Assembly (NCBI GenBank): GCA_937922785.1
Contig: CALAJQ010000004.1
Location: 62,001-126,000 of the forward strand
Origin: an uncultured Acidimicrobiales bacterium
GTDB taxonomy: Bacteria > Actinomycetota > Acidimicrobiia > Acidimicrobiales > SZUA-35
Length of the DNA stretch: 64,000 bases
Direction of reading: 5' to 3'
The translations under genes were made by a program, and so were the position numbers. The notes under the pieces were generated by a model. It was not told the origin of the DNA. It saw nothing but the letters and a program-made list of their open reading frames with translations, and searched no databases. Below are positions 23,611 to 32,570 of the stretch, one piece after another. How positions within the stretch are numbered: position 1 is the first letter of the stretch; each line of letters starts with the position of its first letter.

Positions 23611-24398
23611 TGTGGTGCTGGCCCATCTGTAGGGTCGCCGGCGAAGCACTGTGCCTTAAGGAGCCAGTCACGAGCCGATTCGCCCTCCACTACCAGGGCG
23701 GTGTCGTCTAGATGCCTTCGTTGGGTCACTACCTGGCAGAAGTCTTCCGCTAGTCCGATCACAGATTCCGCAGCGTCATCGGGTCCAAAGTCCCATATCT
23801 GGCCAGTTGGCGACTCAAGGCTTACTCGGACAGCCACTGTTGGTGCGTCGAGTTTGCGGTTCTGGTAGGTCCAGCCTCTGGTGATGAAACCAAGCTGGGC
23901 GATGTGACGTATGCGATCGGTCGAAGTCCGCTCAGCGCCGATCGTGTCGACGATGTCTTGACCGTGAGCCCACACCTCCATTAGGCGCGCAGTCAGAAAC
24001 GATTTTGAGCCCATGGACGGCCCATACCAAGGCACCCTCGTGTCGTTTTTGAGCGCTGCAGCGGCTGCAACCAGCCCGGCCCGGTCGGCCCTCCAAGACT
24101 CAAGCAACTGGGCAGGATCTTGAGCGAGGTAGCTTCCAACTGTGTGCTCGTCCATTGCGTCAGGCCCAGCCGAAGCCACCTCCCACAACTCAGACACCAT
24201 CGATTTGAAGCCGTCTGGGTCGGTGATGGCCAACGCCGCTGTGCCGTCGAAATAGGCGAGGTGGGCGATCTGTTCTTTGATTCGCCACCGAGGGCTAGGG
24301 GTAGCTAGATCCCATTGCTCAGCTGTGAGGCCCGCAACCACATCGTCAAGGGCCTCCTGTTCAGCGACTAGGTCGGCCAGCACGTCTGATACGTCCAC
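23589..24398 (-). CDS. TIGR03084-type DinB-like metal-binding protein
   Basis: A 269-residue protein of the maleylpyruvate isomerase/DinB-like superfamily seen in mycothiol-using actinobacteria. Seen: an N-terminal four-helix bundle with LVAEQEALDDVVAGLTAEQWDLATPSPRW, KEQIAHLAYFDGTAAL (metal His), LMEVWAHGQDIVD (metal Glu and His) and a C-terminal domain with GQIWDFGPDDAAESVIGLAEDFCQVVTQRRH. Relatives are thiol-dependent transferases or isomerases. It lies 6 bases downstream of the acyl-CoA dehydrogenase gene and overlaps the stop of the opposing selenoprotein candidate. Confidence 0.8.
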   Translation of the reverse strand: MDVSDVLADLVAEQEALDDVVAGLTAEQWDLATPSPRWRIKEQIAHLAYFDGTAALAITDPDGFKSMVSELWEVASAGPDAMDEHTVGSYLAQDPAQLLESWRADRAGLVAAAAALKNDTRVPWYGPSMGSKSFLTARLMEVWAHGQDIVDTIGAERTSTDRIRHIAQLGFITRGWTYQNRKLDAPTVAVRVSLESPTGQIWDFGPDDAAESVIGLAEDFCQVVTQRRHLDDTALVVEGESARDWLLKAQCFAGDPTDGPAPQSAQSLD

Positions 24399-24404
24399 GA
24401 TTAC

Positions 24405-25652
24405 CTACGCGTTCTTGGGAAGTTCGTTAAACGGCACTGTGCGGTCTGGCCCCGGTTCCTTGGGCAGCCCTAGGACGCGTTCACCGATGATGTTGCGCTG
24501 AATTTGATCGGTGCCTCCGTAGATAGCAGGTGCACAGGCGTGCAAGATCAGCTCGGCGATGGTGGGATCAGTGGTTGAAGACTTTCCGGTCAACATTGCG
24601 TCTGCGCCAATAATGCTCACTGCCATGTCTCGGAATTTGCGGTGGATTTCTGAGTCCATCATCTTGGCGATGTTGGCTTCGCCGCCGGTGCGTTGGTTCT
24701 TGCTTCGTGCCCGCTGAATATTCAGCCGGTTCACTTGCAGAAGCTCATACAAAGCAATGATGTCGGTTCTGACAATCGGATCGCTCGTGCGTTCCATTGA
24801 CTTGGCCAACTCGACGTAGCGGTTGTACAGCCGCATGCCCACACCTGGGGCCTGCGTGTTTTTCTTGCGGTCAGCTGCCGCTTCCACAATGTCGCCAGCT
24901 CGCTTGGCAAAGTTGTTTGAGACTGTTCCCGCCCCCGCAATCGCAAACCCCGCCGAGCCGCTGCCGATGCTTGCGCGTTCATGACCCAAGGTCGTGTTGG
25001 CTACCCGCCAACCGTCACCTCGGCCGCCGATCATGGCATCGTTGTGAACTCGAGCGGCATCCATGAATACTTCGGAGAAGAACTGTCGACCCGTCATCTC
25101 TTTAAGAGGACGGACATCAACGCCTGGCTGGTGCATGTCCAAGGCGAAGTAACTCATGCCTTGGTGCTTTGGCTTGTCGGGGTCGGTTCGGGCGACCAGC
25201 AAACCCAAGTCGGCATAGTGGCCAGCCGAGGTCCAAACCTTTTGGCCCGTCATCGACCATTCTTCACCGTCAATCTCGGCTTTGGTCTGCATCCCGGCAA
25301 GGTCGGAGCCGGCGACCGGCTCGGAGAACAGCTGACACCACGCCTCCTCACCGTTGAGAATCTTTGGGATGTAACGTTCAATCTGTTCAGGCGTTCCGTG
25401 TTCGGCGATTGTTGGAGCAGCCAACATGTACCCCAGTCCCGGTGGTGGACCTAAAACGTTCTTCTCAGCAAAAACCCGCATGGCTCGCATAGCCATCCCC
25501 TGGCCCCAGCCCTTGCCGCCAGCGTGCTCGCCCAGACTTGGGTGCGCATATCCCGAGTCTGCGAGCAGCTGCCACCACTGGGCAACTGTGTGATCCGGAT
25601 CCCAGTTGGCATCTACCCACTTGCCAACTTCGGCTTCGACGTTTTCGCTCAT
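24405..25652 (-). CDS. Acyl-CoA dehydrogenase
   Basis: A 415-residue flavoprotein. The open frame reaches 25862, but family sequence starts at MSENVEAEVGKWVDANWD, so the ATG at 25652 is used. Seen: QLFSEPVAGSDLAGMQTKAEIDGEEWSMTGQKVWTSAGHYADLGLLVARTD (FAD and substrate-binding middle domain), GRQFFSEVFMDAARV, and the C-terminal helical domain with LHACAPAIYGGTDQIQRNIIGERVLGLP. The catalytic Glu position is not certain: the EIYGGT-type loop here is AIYGGT, so this may belong to a subgroup with its base elsewhere. Role: first step of a beta-oxidation-type pathway. Confidence 0.88.
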   Translation of the reverse strand: MSENVEAEVGKWVDANWDPDHTVAQWWQLLADSGYAHPSLGEHAGGKGWGQGMAMRAMRVFAEKNVLGPPPGLGYMLAAPTIAEHGTPEQIERYIPKILNGEEAWCQLFSEPVAGSDLAGMQTKAEIDGEEWSMTGQKVWTSAGHYADLGLLVARTDPDKPKHQGMSYFALDMHQPGVDVRPLKEMTGRQFFSEVFMDAARVHNDAMIGGRGDGWRVANTTLGHERASIGSGSAGFAIAGAGTVSNNFAKRAGDIVEAAADRKKNTQAPGVGMRLYNRYVELAKSMERTSDPIVRTDIIALYELLQVNRLNIQRARSKNQRTGGEANIAKMMDSEIHRKFRDMAVSIIGADAMLTGKSSTTDPTIAELILHACAPAIYGGTDQIQRNIIGERVLGLPKEPGPDRTVPFNELPKNA

Positions 25653-25717
25653 GACCGAATGGTAACCACCATCGGTGTTGAAGGCCCAATGGAGCGTTGC
25701 AGGTCTAGGGTAAGGCG

Positions 25718-26584
25718 ATGTCTTTAGGCGGATTAGGGCGATCGCTTTTGGAGGCCAAGCCTCTGGAAGCCAGGATTTTGAAGGTAGGGCTGTTAGTAGT
25801 CGTTGGCGTGGTCGGCGCATGCTCCACTGGTTCAAGGGCGATCGAGACCACAACCGGCTCAATTACCTCCCAAGAGGAACCAAGTGCTGAAGGTTCTGAG
25901 ACCGATCCCGAGACCGACTCGAATCTTCCGGACGTTTTCACCACGTTGCCGCCGGGGTCCGAACTTCCTGACACAAGCCAGTGCGCCGCCGCTATTGCGC
26001 AACGAAACATCACTGATGACCCAATTGTGGGTAACGCGGAACAAAACCAAACGAGAGGCAAAATCTCTGTAGACATCGACGGTGCGAGCGAGCAAACAAA
26101 CGCACGGCTGGCGTCTCGGGTCGTCGGAGACTTCACCGGCACCACCGAAGAGATCCTGGTGTGGGGCGCATGCAAATGGGGCTTCGACGAGGACATCACG
26201 AGGGCCCGCGCGGTCGCTGAAAGTTCTTGGCGAATGAGTACCTTCGGCGACCCAAGCAGCGATGAGTCGGAGTGTTCGGCTATGGAGCTAGCTACGCCTT
26301 GTGATCAAAGCTACGGGCTGCTCCAGGTAAAGGGATCAGTCCATCTCGGCACCTACCCCACCAGTCTGGAGTCAACCTCCTTTGGCGTCGACTACGCGAT
26401 GGCGTGGCTTCGCTCATGTTATGAAGGATCATTCACTTGGTTGGACGACCAGGGTTATGAGGTTGGAGACGAGTGGGGTTGCGTCGGCGCTTGGTTTTCT
26501 GGCAATTGGTATGACAATTCAGCCAAGGAATACATTGAGGTCGTCCAAGGCCATCTGCGAGACAAGACCTGGCTCAGTTACTAG
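25718..26584 (+). CDS. Lytic-transglycosylase-like lipoprotein
   Basis: A 288-residue exported protein. Seen: a hydrophobic core VGLLVVVGVVGAC with a lipobox (VGA-Cys near residue 35), a Ser/Thr/Glu/Pro linker (about 36-85), then a goose-lysozyme/SLT-like fold: AVAESSWRMS, where Glu is the likely catalytic acid, SYGLLQVKGS, VDYAMAWLRSCYEG and CVGAWFSGNWYD...YIEVVQGHLRDK. Expected role is cleavage of glycan strands at the cell surface. The assignment is from motifs. It starts 65 bases from the divergent acyl-CoA dehydrogenase gene. Its last codons are tandemly repeated downstream. Confidence 0.68.
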   Translation: MSLGGLGRSLLEAKPLEARILKVGLLVVVGVVGACSTGSRAIETTTGSITSQEEPSAEGSETDPETDSNLPDVFTTLPPGSELPDTSQCAAAIAQRNITDDPIVGNAEQNQTRGKISVDIDGASEQTNARLASRVVGDFTGTTEEILVWGACKWGFDEDITRARAVAESSWRMSTFGDPSSDESECSAMELATPCDQSYGLLQVKGSVHLGTYPTSLESTSFGVDYAMAWLRSCYEGSFTWLDDQGYEVGDEWGCVGAWFSGNWYDNSAKEYIEVVQGHLRDKTWLSY

Positions 26585-26621
26585 AAGGCCTCAATTACTA
26601 GAAAGCCTCAATTACTAGAAG
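26571..26621. repeat. Three tandem 17-bp copies spanning a stop codon
   Basis: GCCTCAATTACTAGAAR occurs at 26588-26604 and 26605-26621, preceded by a slightly diverged copy GGCTCAGTTACTAGAAG at 26571-26587 that encodes the end of the lipoprotein (Leu-Ser-Tyr and the TAG stop). The period is exactly 17. In effect the gene end with its stop has been copied twice into the short gap before the opposing FemAB-like gene. Confidence 0.8.
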
Positions 26622-26627
26622 CACAGA

Positions 26628-27623
26628 CTACGCGAAGTATCGGTACAGCAGGCTCCCTGCCGACTTGGTCAATTCGGGGTCGACCTCGGGAGCGGTTAGC
26701 AAGTCAGTAAGCGCCCCAAGCGTTGCCCCAGCCGCCGCGCCCTGAGGGTTTGACCATGATTCGGGAGTCCAGTGAAGTGTGCTCAACTCGACACTTTCGC
26801 TAGCGAACTCAGACTTGAAGTTGATCAATCCAGGCTGGCTGAGATCGCTGCGTCCAAGATCTATGAGGCTAAGACCAAGCTCGATGCCGATTTCACACGC
26901 CTTTGAAAACAAAGCTCGGTTGCAGGCAACAGGGTGTTCGACGGAGGCTCCGAACTTGTAATAGGCAACCCCGTTCCAAACGAAGAAAACCATTCCGGCA
27001 ATCGGTTCTCCAGCTTCTTCAGCCAACAACACAAACATCTCGGATCCGAAGTTGCTGCTAAGAGCCTCGAACAGCTCGAAGGGCTGAGCCAACATGCGGT
27101 ACTTGTCCTTCCTCAGACCCACATGCATGTTGTGATACTTCTCATAATCAACAAGTTCGCAGGACTGCCGAATTTGGATGCCCTTCTTGGCGGGCTTTCG
27201 GGCACGGTTCCGACTGCTCGAACTAAGGCTTGACCAGAAGATCTCGAAGTCATCGGGCAGACCAATCCCATGCCAAAGGACTTCCTTCCGCTGCTCAAAG
27301 CGAGAGTCACTCAAGGCGAACTTGTTTTCGAAAGGCTTCACTGTGACCGGCACGTTGAAGCTTAAAAGATGATCAGCGAAGTCATCCCAACCAGTTTGGG
27401 TCTCGAACGTTGGATCGCAGAAGTCGCTAAAGGGGGTGGACACAATTCGATCACCCCGAAGATCGCTTAGGAGTGAGAACAATCCGAAAGCGTCCGGTTC
27501 AGCCGGACTTGTGAACTCTCGAATTTGAAGGTCAAAGACGTCTTCCAGTGCATCGCGCCACGGCCGAGAGTGAAAAAGGGTTGGCTCGGTGATACCGGTC
27601 ATTATCGAAGATTGGGGTTTCAT
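26628..27623 (-). CDS. FemAB/GNAT-like acyltransferase
   Basis: A 331-residue protein of the FemAB-like GNAT group (BioF2-type). Seen: the N-terminal FHSRPWRDALEDVF, SSRNRARKPAKKGIQIRQSCELVDYEKYHNMHVGLRKDKYRM, and the second GNAT half LLAEEAGEPIAGMVFFVWNGVAYYKFGASVEHPVACNRALFSKACEIGIELGLSLIDLG, the pattern used by FemX-like proteins that transfer aminoacyl or acyl groups. In polysaccharide operons such proteins are thought to modify sugars. It is the last gene of the coupled operon and starts inside the stop of the Alg14/13-like gene (ATGA). Confidence 0.78.
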   Translation of the reverse strand: MKPQSSIMTGITEPTLFHSRPWRDALEDVFDLQIREFTSPAEPDAFGLFSLLSDLRGDRIVSTPFSDFCDPTFETQTGWDDFADHLLSFNVPVTVKPFENKFALSDSRFEQRKEVLWHGIGLPDDFEIFWSSLSSSSRNRARKPAKKGIQIRQSCELVDYEKYHNMHVGLRKDKYRMLAQPFELFEALSSNFGSEMFVLLAEEAGEPIAGMVFFVWNGVAYYKFGASVEHPVACNRALFSKACEIGIELGLSLIDLGRSDLSQPGLINFKSEFASESVELSTLHWTPESWSNPQGAAAGATLGALTDLLTAPEVDPELTKSAGSLLYRYFA

Positions 27624-28549
27624 CGGAGGTCTACCTTTCCTGTGGCAAGTCTCGCCACCTGTTTGCTTGCCGCCTCTAGCAAGTGGGTTAGTTCGATTTC
27701 GTCAGCCTCAACTGTTACGGCCAGCCCGTGGTCCAAAGCCCACGTCGCCAGCTCGGCCTGGTGATCGTCGACCTGTTCACCGTGTTTGAACCGTCGCGGC
27801 ACATAGACCGGCACCTTGCCAGCGTTCAGAGCCATTAACAGAGAGCCACACCCAGCATGGGCAACAACAACGTCGGCCCGATCGATTGCGCTAATCAATT
27901 CGTCTTCGGGAACCATCTCCCGCCCATCGATATCCAGGCCCGCAGTATTTGACTTGCCGGTCTGCCAAAGCACTTCGGCATCAGCGGGGATCACCCGAGC
28001 GAGCGGTTCAATCAACCGGCGGAAGTCATGCGATGTCGTGCCGACAGTGACGACCACCTTCTGGATTGAACTCTTGGACTCTCTATCCGATGACTGGAAC
28101 GGGTCAAAGATGCCACCGAGGTGCCTAAAACCAGCAGGTGTCTGCTCATACTGCCACCAGGTCTTGACGCCCGGTACGTAGCGAAGAAGTTTGCCGGTCA
28201 CAGAGGGCGCGGTTACACGAGCAGAGCATTCAATGTAATGAGCGTCGATGCCTAGCACCGCGGCCATCGGGAGGTAGCCCAGAGCAATCGCCGACCCGGT
28301 GCTGACAACCCTCGACACGCTGTGTTTGCGCAAGAGCGCCTTCGCGTCTTTGGTCGAACGTAGAACTCCGGCCACGTCACGCTCATCGATAAAGGGGACA
28401 AACTCAACGTTACGACCAGCCAGAAGGTCCCGAGTTTGGGCGTTCTCGTTGGTGATCCAGACCCGGTCGCCATCGCCTGCAATGCGGTCGGCCAATGCCA
28501 CAAGCTCAGAGATGTGGCCGCCGATCGTGGCTACAAAGGCAGTGGTCAC
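27620..28549 (-). CDS. Fused Alg14/Alg13-like glycosyltransferase
   Basis: A 309-residue protein. The GTG at 28549 is chosen because AAGGAG stands just before it and it overlaps the upstream stop (GTGA); the open frame continues 16 codons further without family sequence. Seen: an N-terminal half like Alg14 (FVATIGGHISELVALADRIAG, VVSTGSAIALGYLPMA) and a C-terminal GT28-type half like Alg13 (VVVTVGTTSHDFRRLIEPLARVIPADAEVLWQTG, ADVVVAHAGCGSLLMALNAGKVPVYVPR). In other bacteria these halves are usually separate genes (EpsE/EpsF or PssD/PssE) that add the second sugar to a lipid-linked primer. Membrane-associated cytosolic enzyme. Confidence 0.82.
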   Translation of the reverse strand: MTTAFVATIGGHISELVALADRIAGDGDRVWITNENAQTRDLLAGRNVEFVPFIDERDVAGVLRSTKDAKALLRKHSVSRVVSTGSAIALGYLPMAAVLGIDAHYIECSARVTAPSVTGKLLRYVPGVKTWWQYEQTPAGFRHLGGIFDPFQSSDRESKSSIQKVVVTVGTTSHDFRRLIEPLARVIPADAEVLWQTGKSNTAGLDIDGREMVPEDELISAIDRADVVVAHAGCGSLLMALNAGKVPVYVPRRFKHGEQVDDHQAELATWALDHGLAVTVEADEIELTHLLEAASKQVARLATGKVDLR

Positions 28550-30975
28550 TTCGCTCCTTCTCCGCGCACTACACCCGCAGCAGTCCCGAGAATGCACCGC
28601 GTGTCTGTGGCTGGACTCATTTGCTCCAGGTACTCCAAGTCGAGTTCGAGCATTTCGTTCATGGCCACGTCACCTCTGCCGCTGATTTGCCAAAGACCAG
28701 TTACGCCCGGTCTCACTTGAAGCCGTTTCCGCATGGCTGGTGGGAACAGTTCGACCTCCCACAGAAGAGATGGCCGAGGACCCACCAGCGACATGTCACC
28801 ACCCAAGACGTTGACCAGCTGGGGAAGCTCATCCAGTGAGGTACGCCTTAGGAACTTGCCAATTCTGGTGATGCGCGGGTCGTCTGCATCTTTGACTCCT
28901 GGAGCTTCGCCTGCGATTTCAGCTTCGTTCTGGGCCCGGTGCGCGCTGTCGTCGTTGTCGATGAACATCGTCCGGAACTTCAACAGCTGGAACGGCACGC
29001 CGCCAGCGCCGATACGAGTCTGCCTAAACAGAACGGGACCCTCGCTGCTGCGTTTCACTAGGTAGGCGCATACGAGCCCGATCGGTGCAGCTAGTACGAC
29101 TCCGATAAGACACAACACGATGTCGGTGGTTCGTTTCCAAAGCGGAATCCTGTGACCAACTTCGAGTCGGATCGCTGGCATGTCTCGACGACGGTCCGAG
29201 CGCGATGCAATGTCGGGTGCGGTGTCGTACCGCTCTTGTTCCAAGTCCGCGGCTAGGCGGGCGGCCTCCACAAGTTCGGAACGGTTTGAACGCATCTGAA
29301 GCGGAGTGTCTACGAGCGCTTGGCTACCGTAGGCAAGAGAGTCCAGCTTTAGTCCGCCCGAAACCAAAGCGATGGCCCGCCAAATAAGCGCTGCAGCATC
29401 GGCATCGATCGCTACAACCGAGTCAGTCAACAACCCATGCAAGGCTGAACTGCGGCGGACGAATCGAAGGTGGGCTGTGCCGATCATCGTGTCTTTGTCC
29501 CGGACCACCAAAAGCATTTGCGATTCAGTCTCCGCCTCGGTCTTGGGGTCAGCAACCCATCGTTGAGACAGCTCTAATGATCTTCTTAAGTACGTGAACA
29601 ATGCTGCGTCGAAAGCTAACGACCCCTTGGATTCACCAATTTGTAGCCGTGCTGTGTGTCGCGCTTGTACTGCAGACCCTGCACCCATCAGCTGACTCCA
29701 TCGCGCCTTTGGACCAGAAAGGCGGGCCAACGGTGGCAGCGGTGCAAGCGCTATTGGGATCATCATAAAAAACAGATCAGCTCCGCCTCGGAGCGTGATG
29801 TGAGGGTCGATAACACTCATGACCGCAATTAGTGCAATTGCAGCCCGGGCGGAAACTCGAGCCACCGCCGCCGTGCCGTTGTGAGAGTGGGCCCGAATAC
29901 CTGAACCGGTCGCGCGCCAGCACGTTCCGAGGAAGGCCACCATCGCCGTCAACAACGGGATCCCGCCGACCCACAACATCCACAGATAGCCACTTTCAAG
30001 AAACACTTCGTCGCGGAACACATCAACCGGGGTGACGATCGCGTCGGGGCTCACACCAAGTAGCCATCCGCCATCAGCAATCTGTGGCCAATAAATGTCG
30101 CTGAGGTTGCTCCATCTAATCACCCAGCTTTGGGGAAGGCCGGTTCCGCCATCGATATCGGCCAGTCGGGCCGCAACCACCTGCCAGAGGCCCAGGGTTG
30201 CGAGCGCCCCAGCCGGTATTGCGGCCGCAGCGACCATTGCCAAGGCCTTGTACTCATATGCGACGACAAAGACCACAACGCCCAACATGATGACCGTGCC
30301 GGCCTGACCTGATGCCAACGCGCCGATGCCCAAAACACACGAAACCCCAAGCCATAAAGCCCGACGTGTCGACAGAGCGAGGGACATAGCAACACCCAAG
30401 CTCATCGAGAGGAAGGCGCCAATGGCGATGGAAGAACCCAAAGTGGCCGTGGCCCGGCCACCCAGCACATCGTCAGTGGGACCACTCACGAAAAAGCTAC
30501 CTAAGACATTGACTACTGGACCCACGCCTAAGACTTGGGCCACGCCGACAACAGACACAACAACTGCAGCTGCCAACACCGCGCCAAACACGGCTCGAAC
30601 GTCGCGTGCGGACACGATCGAGAACCGAACAAGGAAGTACAACGCCGCGTACTTGATTAGCGGGAAGACAGCCATGACCTCGTCGCCGCCAACCGGCATC
30701 GAGCGAACCTTCAGCCAAAGCAGGGGAACTACCGAAGCGAAGAACGCCATGGCCATTAGCCACCACTCGTGAGATCGAATGGTGAGTCGCCAGCGTTCTC
30801 CAGTCAACTGTGCTCGGAAGGCTAGAGCTATTGCTCCGGCGGTAACCAACAGCTGAATGACTTCAGTGGGGCGCAAGAACGGCACAATCTCGCCCCGAGG
30901 CATTCCCGCCAGAAGCGGCATGGTGAATGCATAGAGACAGACCAGAAGCACTCTTGGCGACAGCGTCATAGTCAC
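28546..30975 (-). CDS. O-antigen polymerase/ligase-like domain fused to an initiating phosphoglycosyl transferase
   Basis: An 809-residue bifunctional membrane protein. Residues 1-420: about ten transmembrane helices with a Wzy_C-like FLESGYLWMLWVGGIPLL near 326-342. Residues about 450-600: a soluble middle region of unknown type. Residues 611-809: a bacterial sugar transferase of the WbaP/WcaJ group with an N-terminal membrane helix (613-641), RIGAGGVPFQLLKFRTM (654-670), DDPRITRIGKFLRRTSLDELPQL (698-720), GDMSLVGPRP (726-735) and RPGVTGLWQISGR. The initiating enzyme loads a sugar phosphate on undecaprenyl phosphate. Having it fused to a polymerase-like domain is unusual. The GTG start overlaps the flippase stop (GTGA). 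Confidence 0.85.
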   Translation of the reverse strand: MTMTLSPRVLLVCLYAFTMPLLAGMPRGEIVPFLRPTEVIQLLVTAGAIALAFRAQLTGERWRLTIRSHEWWLMAMAFFASVVPLLWLKVRSMPVGGDEVMAVFPLIKYAALYFLVRFSIVSARDVRAVFGAVLAAAVVVSVVGVAQVLGVGPVVNVLGSFFVSGPTDDVLGGRATATLGSSIAIGAFLSMSLGVAMSLALSTRRALWLGVSCVLGIGALASGQAGTVIMLGVVVFVVAYEYKALAMVAAAAIPAGALATLGLWQVVAARLADIDGGTGLPQSWVIRWSNLSDIYWPQIADGGWLLGVSPDAIVTPVDVFRDEVFLESGYLWMLWVGGIPLLTAMVAFLGTCWRATGSGIRAHSHNGTAAVARVSARAAIALIAVMSVIDPHITLRGGADLFFMMIPIALAPLPPLARLSGPKARWSQLMGAGSAVQARHTARLQIGESKGSLAFDAALFTYLRRSLELSQRWVADPKTEAETESQMLLVVRDKDTMIGTAHLRFVRRSSALHGLLTDSVVAIDADAAALIWRAIALVSGGLKLDSLAYGSQALVDTPLQMRSNRSELVEAARLAADLEQERYDTAPDIASRSDRRRDMPAIRLEVGHRIPLWKRTTDIVLCLIGVVLAAPIGLVCAYLVKRSSEGPVLFRQTRIGAGGVPFQLLKFRTMFIDNDDSAHRAQNEAEIAGEAPGVKDADDPRITRIGKFLRRTSLDELPQLVNVLGGDMSLVGPRPSLLWEVELFPPAMRKRLQVRPGVTGLWQISGRGDVAMNEMLELDLEYLEQMSPATDTRCILGTAAGVVRGEGAK

Positions 30976-32570
30976 GACAGGTCCCCTCGGTTAAGTGAGT
31001 CTGACAGCATTCGAATCATCGCCCCGCGTTTTGTGAGCAACCATGCACTTCCGATATAGATCGAAAGCGCCGCCACAGCGACCGCGGCGGGCTTCGCGGC
31101 ACCAGCATTGAGCCATTGACCTGAATTGAAAGACCGAACGATCAGCGCCATCGGAACGAATGCGATCACGCTTGCTATTGCCACGCCGACGGCATGATTC
31201 TCTGCGTCGGGCACCCAAAGCGGCTCTCGGCGTAGGCCTCTGTGCACGAAGTAGAAAGCGACCACATCTCCCATCGACACGACCACACCCAATGCCAGCA
31301 ACAAAGCGGGGCCATCCACCAGCGCTACCGCAGCTGGTATTCCAACAACAGCACTGACGGCCCGGGCTAGGTTGGCCTTGCGTAGTCCGGCGGCATTGCC
31401 AAAGGCCATGGTTGTTTGGCGTGATATCTCAAACAGTGCATCTGAAGCAGCCCCGACGCCCAGTCCGGCAAGTCCGTATCCAAGCATCTTGATGGGCTCT
31501 GAGCTAGCGAACTTTCCGAACGCCATCACGTTTGCTAGGGCGCCGCTAAGCGCGATCAGCCCGACACCGGCAGGTATGCAAAGCCAAGCGCCTAACCTAA
31601 TCGCGCTTCGGTACTGCCCAAGAAAGGTTGCTGACCCCGGCTTTGATTGAGCCAACTTCACTAACGCTGCGCCAGCAATCGGCCGGCCCACAAGTGCGGT
31701 CGGAATGTAATAGGCCAAAGTGGCCAGCTCGAACGCTTGCACGCCACCCCGACCGGCGTACCCAGCCGCGATGATGAGCCCGAAAGCTCGCGCCGCAACA
31801 GTTGCCGACCAACCGAAGGAGTCCTTTACTTGGCTAGAAAGGGCCTTTATGTCCGCGGCCCGCCGATCGAAGCCAAGGCTCAAACCTCCACTCGCCCATC
31901 TTGCTCCGACGTACTGCACCGCAACGTGAGCTATCACCGCAAGACCCGAACCGATGCCTAAGAACCAGATTGCGTTCCTGGAGCCCGCTCCCCCTTCCAT
32001 GCCGTTGGGGAAATGCCTCGCAACGAGAACGATGGTTGCGATGATGCCAAGGTTCTCAACTATCGGGGCCATCGAGGAAACCAGGAATTTCCCGTGGGCA
32101 TGCTGAGTGGAGACAAAAACTCCAATGGCGCCATAACACAAGATCTGGGGCAGGATCAGCACCAGTAACAGCGACGCCGTCGACTTAGCCAGACCAGAAG
32201 AAGCGCTGTCGAAGCCGGCGGTCAGAGCCGACGCAATCAGGCCGTTCAATGCAATTGCGATGACCACCACAAACCCAAGCGCTCCAAGGACCAGCCCAAG
32301 GGCGTTAGCCAACAAACGCTTGGCAGCCGCGTCTTGTCCCAGTCGGAGATATCGCACCGTTGGCGGGACTAGTACCGAGGAAATCGCAGACCCTGCGAGC
32401 ACGTCGTATAGCAACAGCGGCAACACATTGATTGCCACAAACAGATCGCCTCCGATTGTGGGTCCAAGCAAAGCTCCTGCGGCAAGGATTCTCCCAAACC
32501 CAGATGCGCGGCTTGCAATGGTTCCGATGGCGATGGTCGAAGAGTTCTTGACTACTCCGCTGTCAGCCAC
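30972..32570 (-). CDS. MurJ/MviN-like lipid-linked glycan flippase
   Basis: A 532-residue protein of about 14 transmembrane helices. Seen: STIAIGTIASRASGFGRILAAGALLGPTIGGDLFVAINVLPLLLYDVLAGSAISSVLVPP near residues 11-70, matching the N-terminal fold of MurJ proteins, and LVLGALGFVVVIAIAL. MurJ flips lipid II; operon-borne paralogues like this one flip capsular or exopolysaccharide repeat units, which fits its place between the Wzz-like and polymerase genes. The stop overlaps the polymerase start, and its start overlaps the Wzz-like stop by 8 bases. Confidence 0.82.
   Translation of the reverse strand: MADSGVVKNSSTIAIGTIASRASGFGRILAAGALLGPTIGGDLFVAINVLPLLLYDVLAGSAISSVLVPPTVRYLRLGQDAAAKRLLANALGLVLGALGFVVVIAIALNGLIASALTAGFDSASSGLAKSTASLLLVLILPQILCYGAIGVFVSTQHAHGKFLVSSMAPIVENLGIIATIVLVARHFPNGMEGGAGSRNAIWFLGIGSGLAVIAHVAVQYVGARWASGGLSLGFDRRAADIKALSSQVKDSFGWSATVAARAFGLIIAAGYAGRGGVQAFELATLAYYIPTALVGRPIAGAALVKLAQSKPGSATFLGQYRSAIRLGAWLCIPAGVGLIALSGALANVMAFGKFASSEPIKMLGYGLAGLGVGAASDALFEISRQTTMAFGNAAGLRKANLARAVSAVVGIPAAVALVDGPALLLALGVVVSMGDVVAFYFVHRGLRREPLWVPDAENHAVGVAIASVIAFVPMALIVRSFNSGQWLNAGAAKPAAVAVAALSIYIGSAWLLTKRGAMIRMLSDSLNRGDLS

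Noticed and set aside
25653-25862. 70-residue N-terminal extension of the acyl-CoA dehydrogenase
   Set aside because: It overlaps the start of the divergent lipoprotein gene and has no acyl-CoA dehydrogenase features; MSENVEAEVG at 25652 is a normal start.
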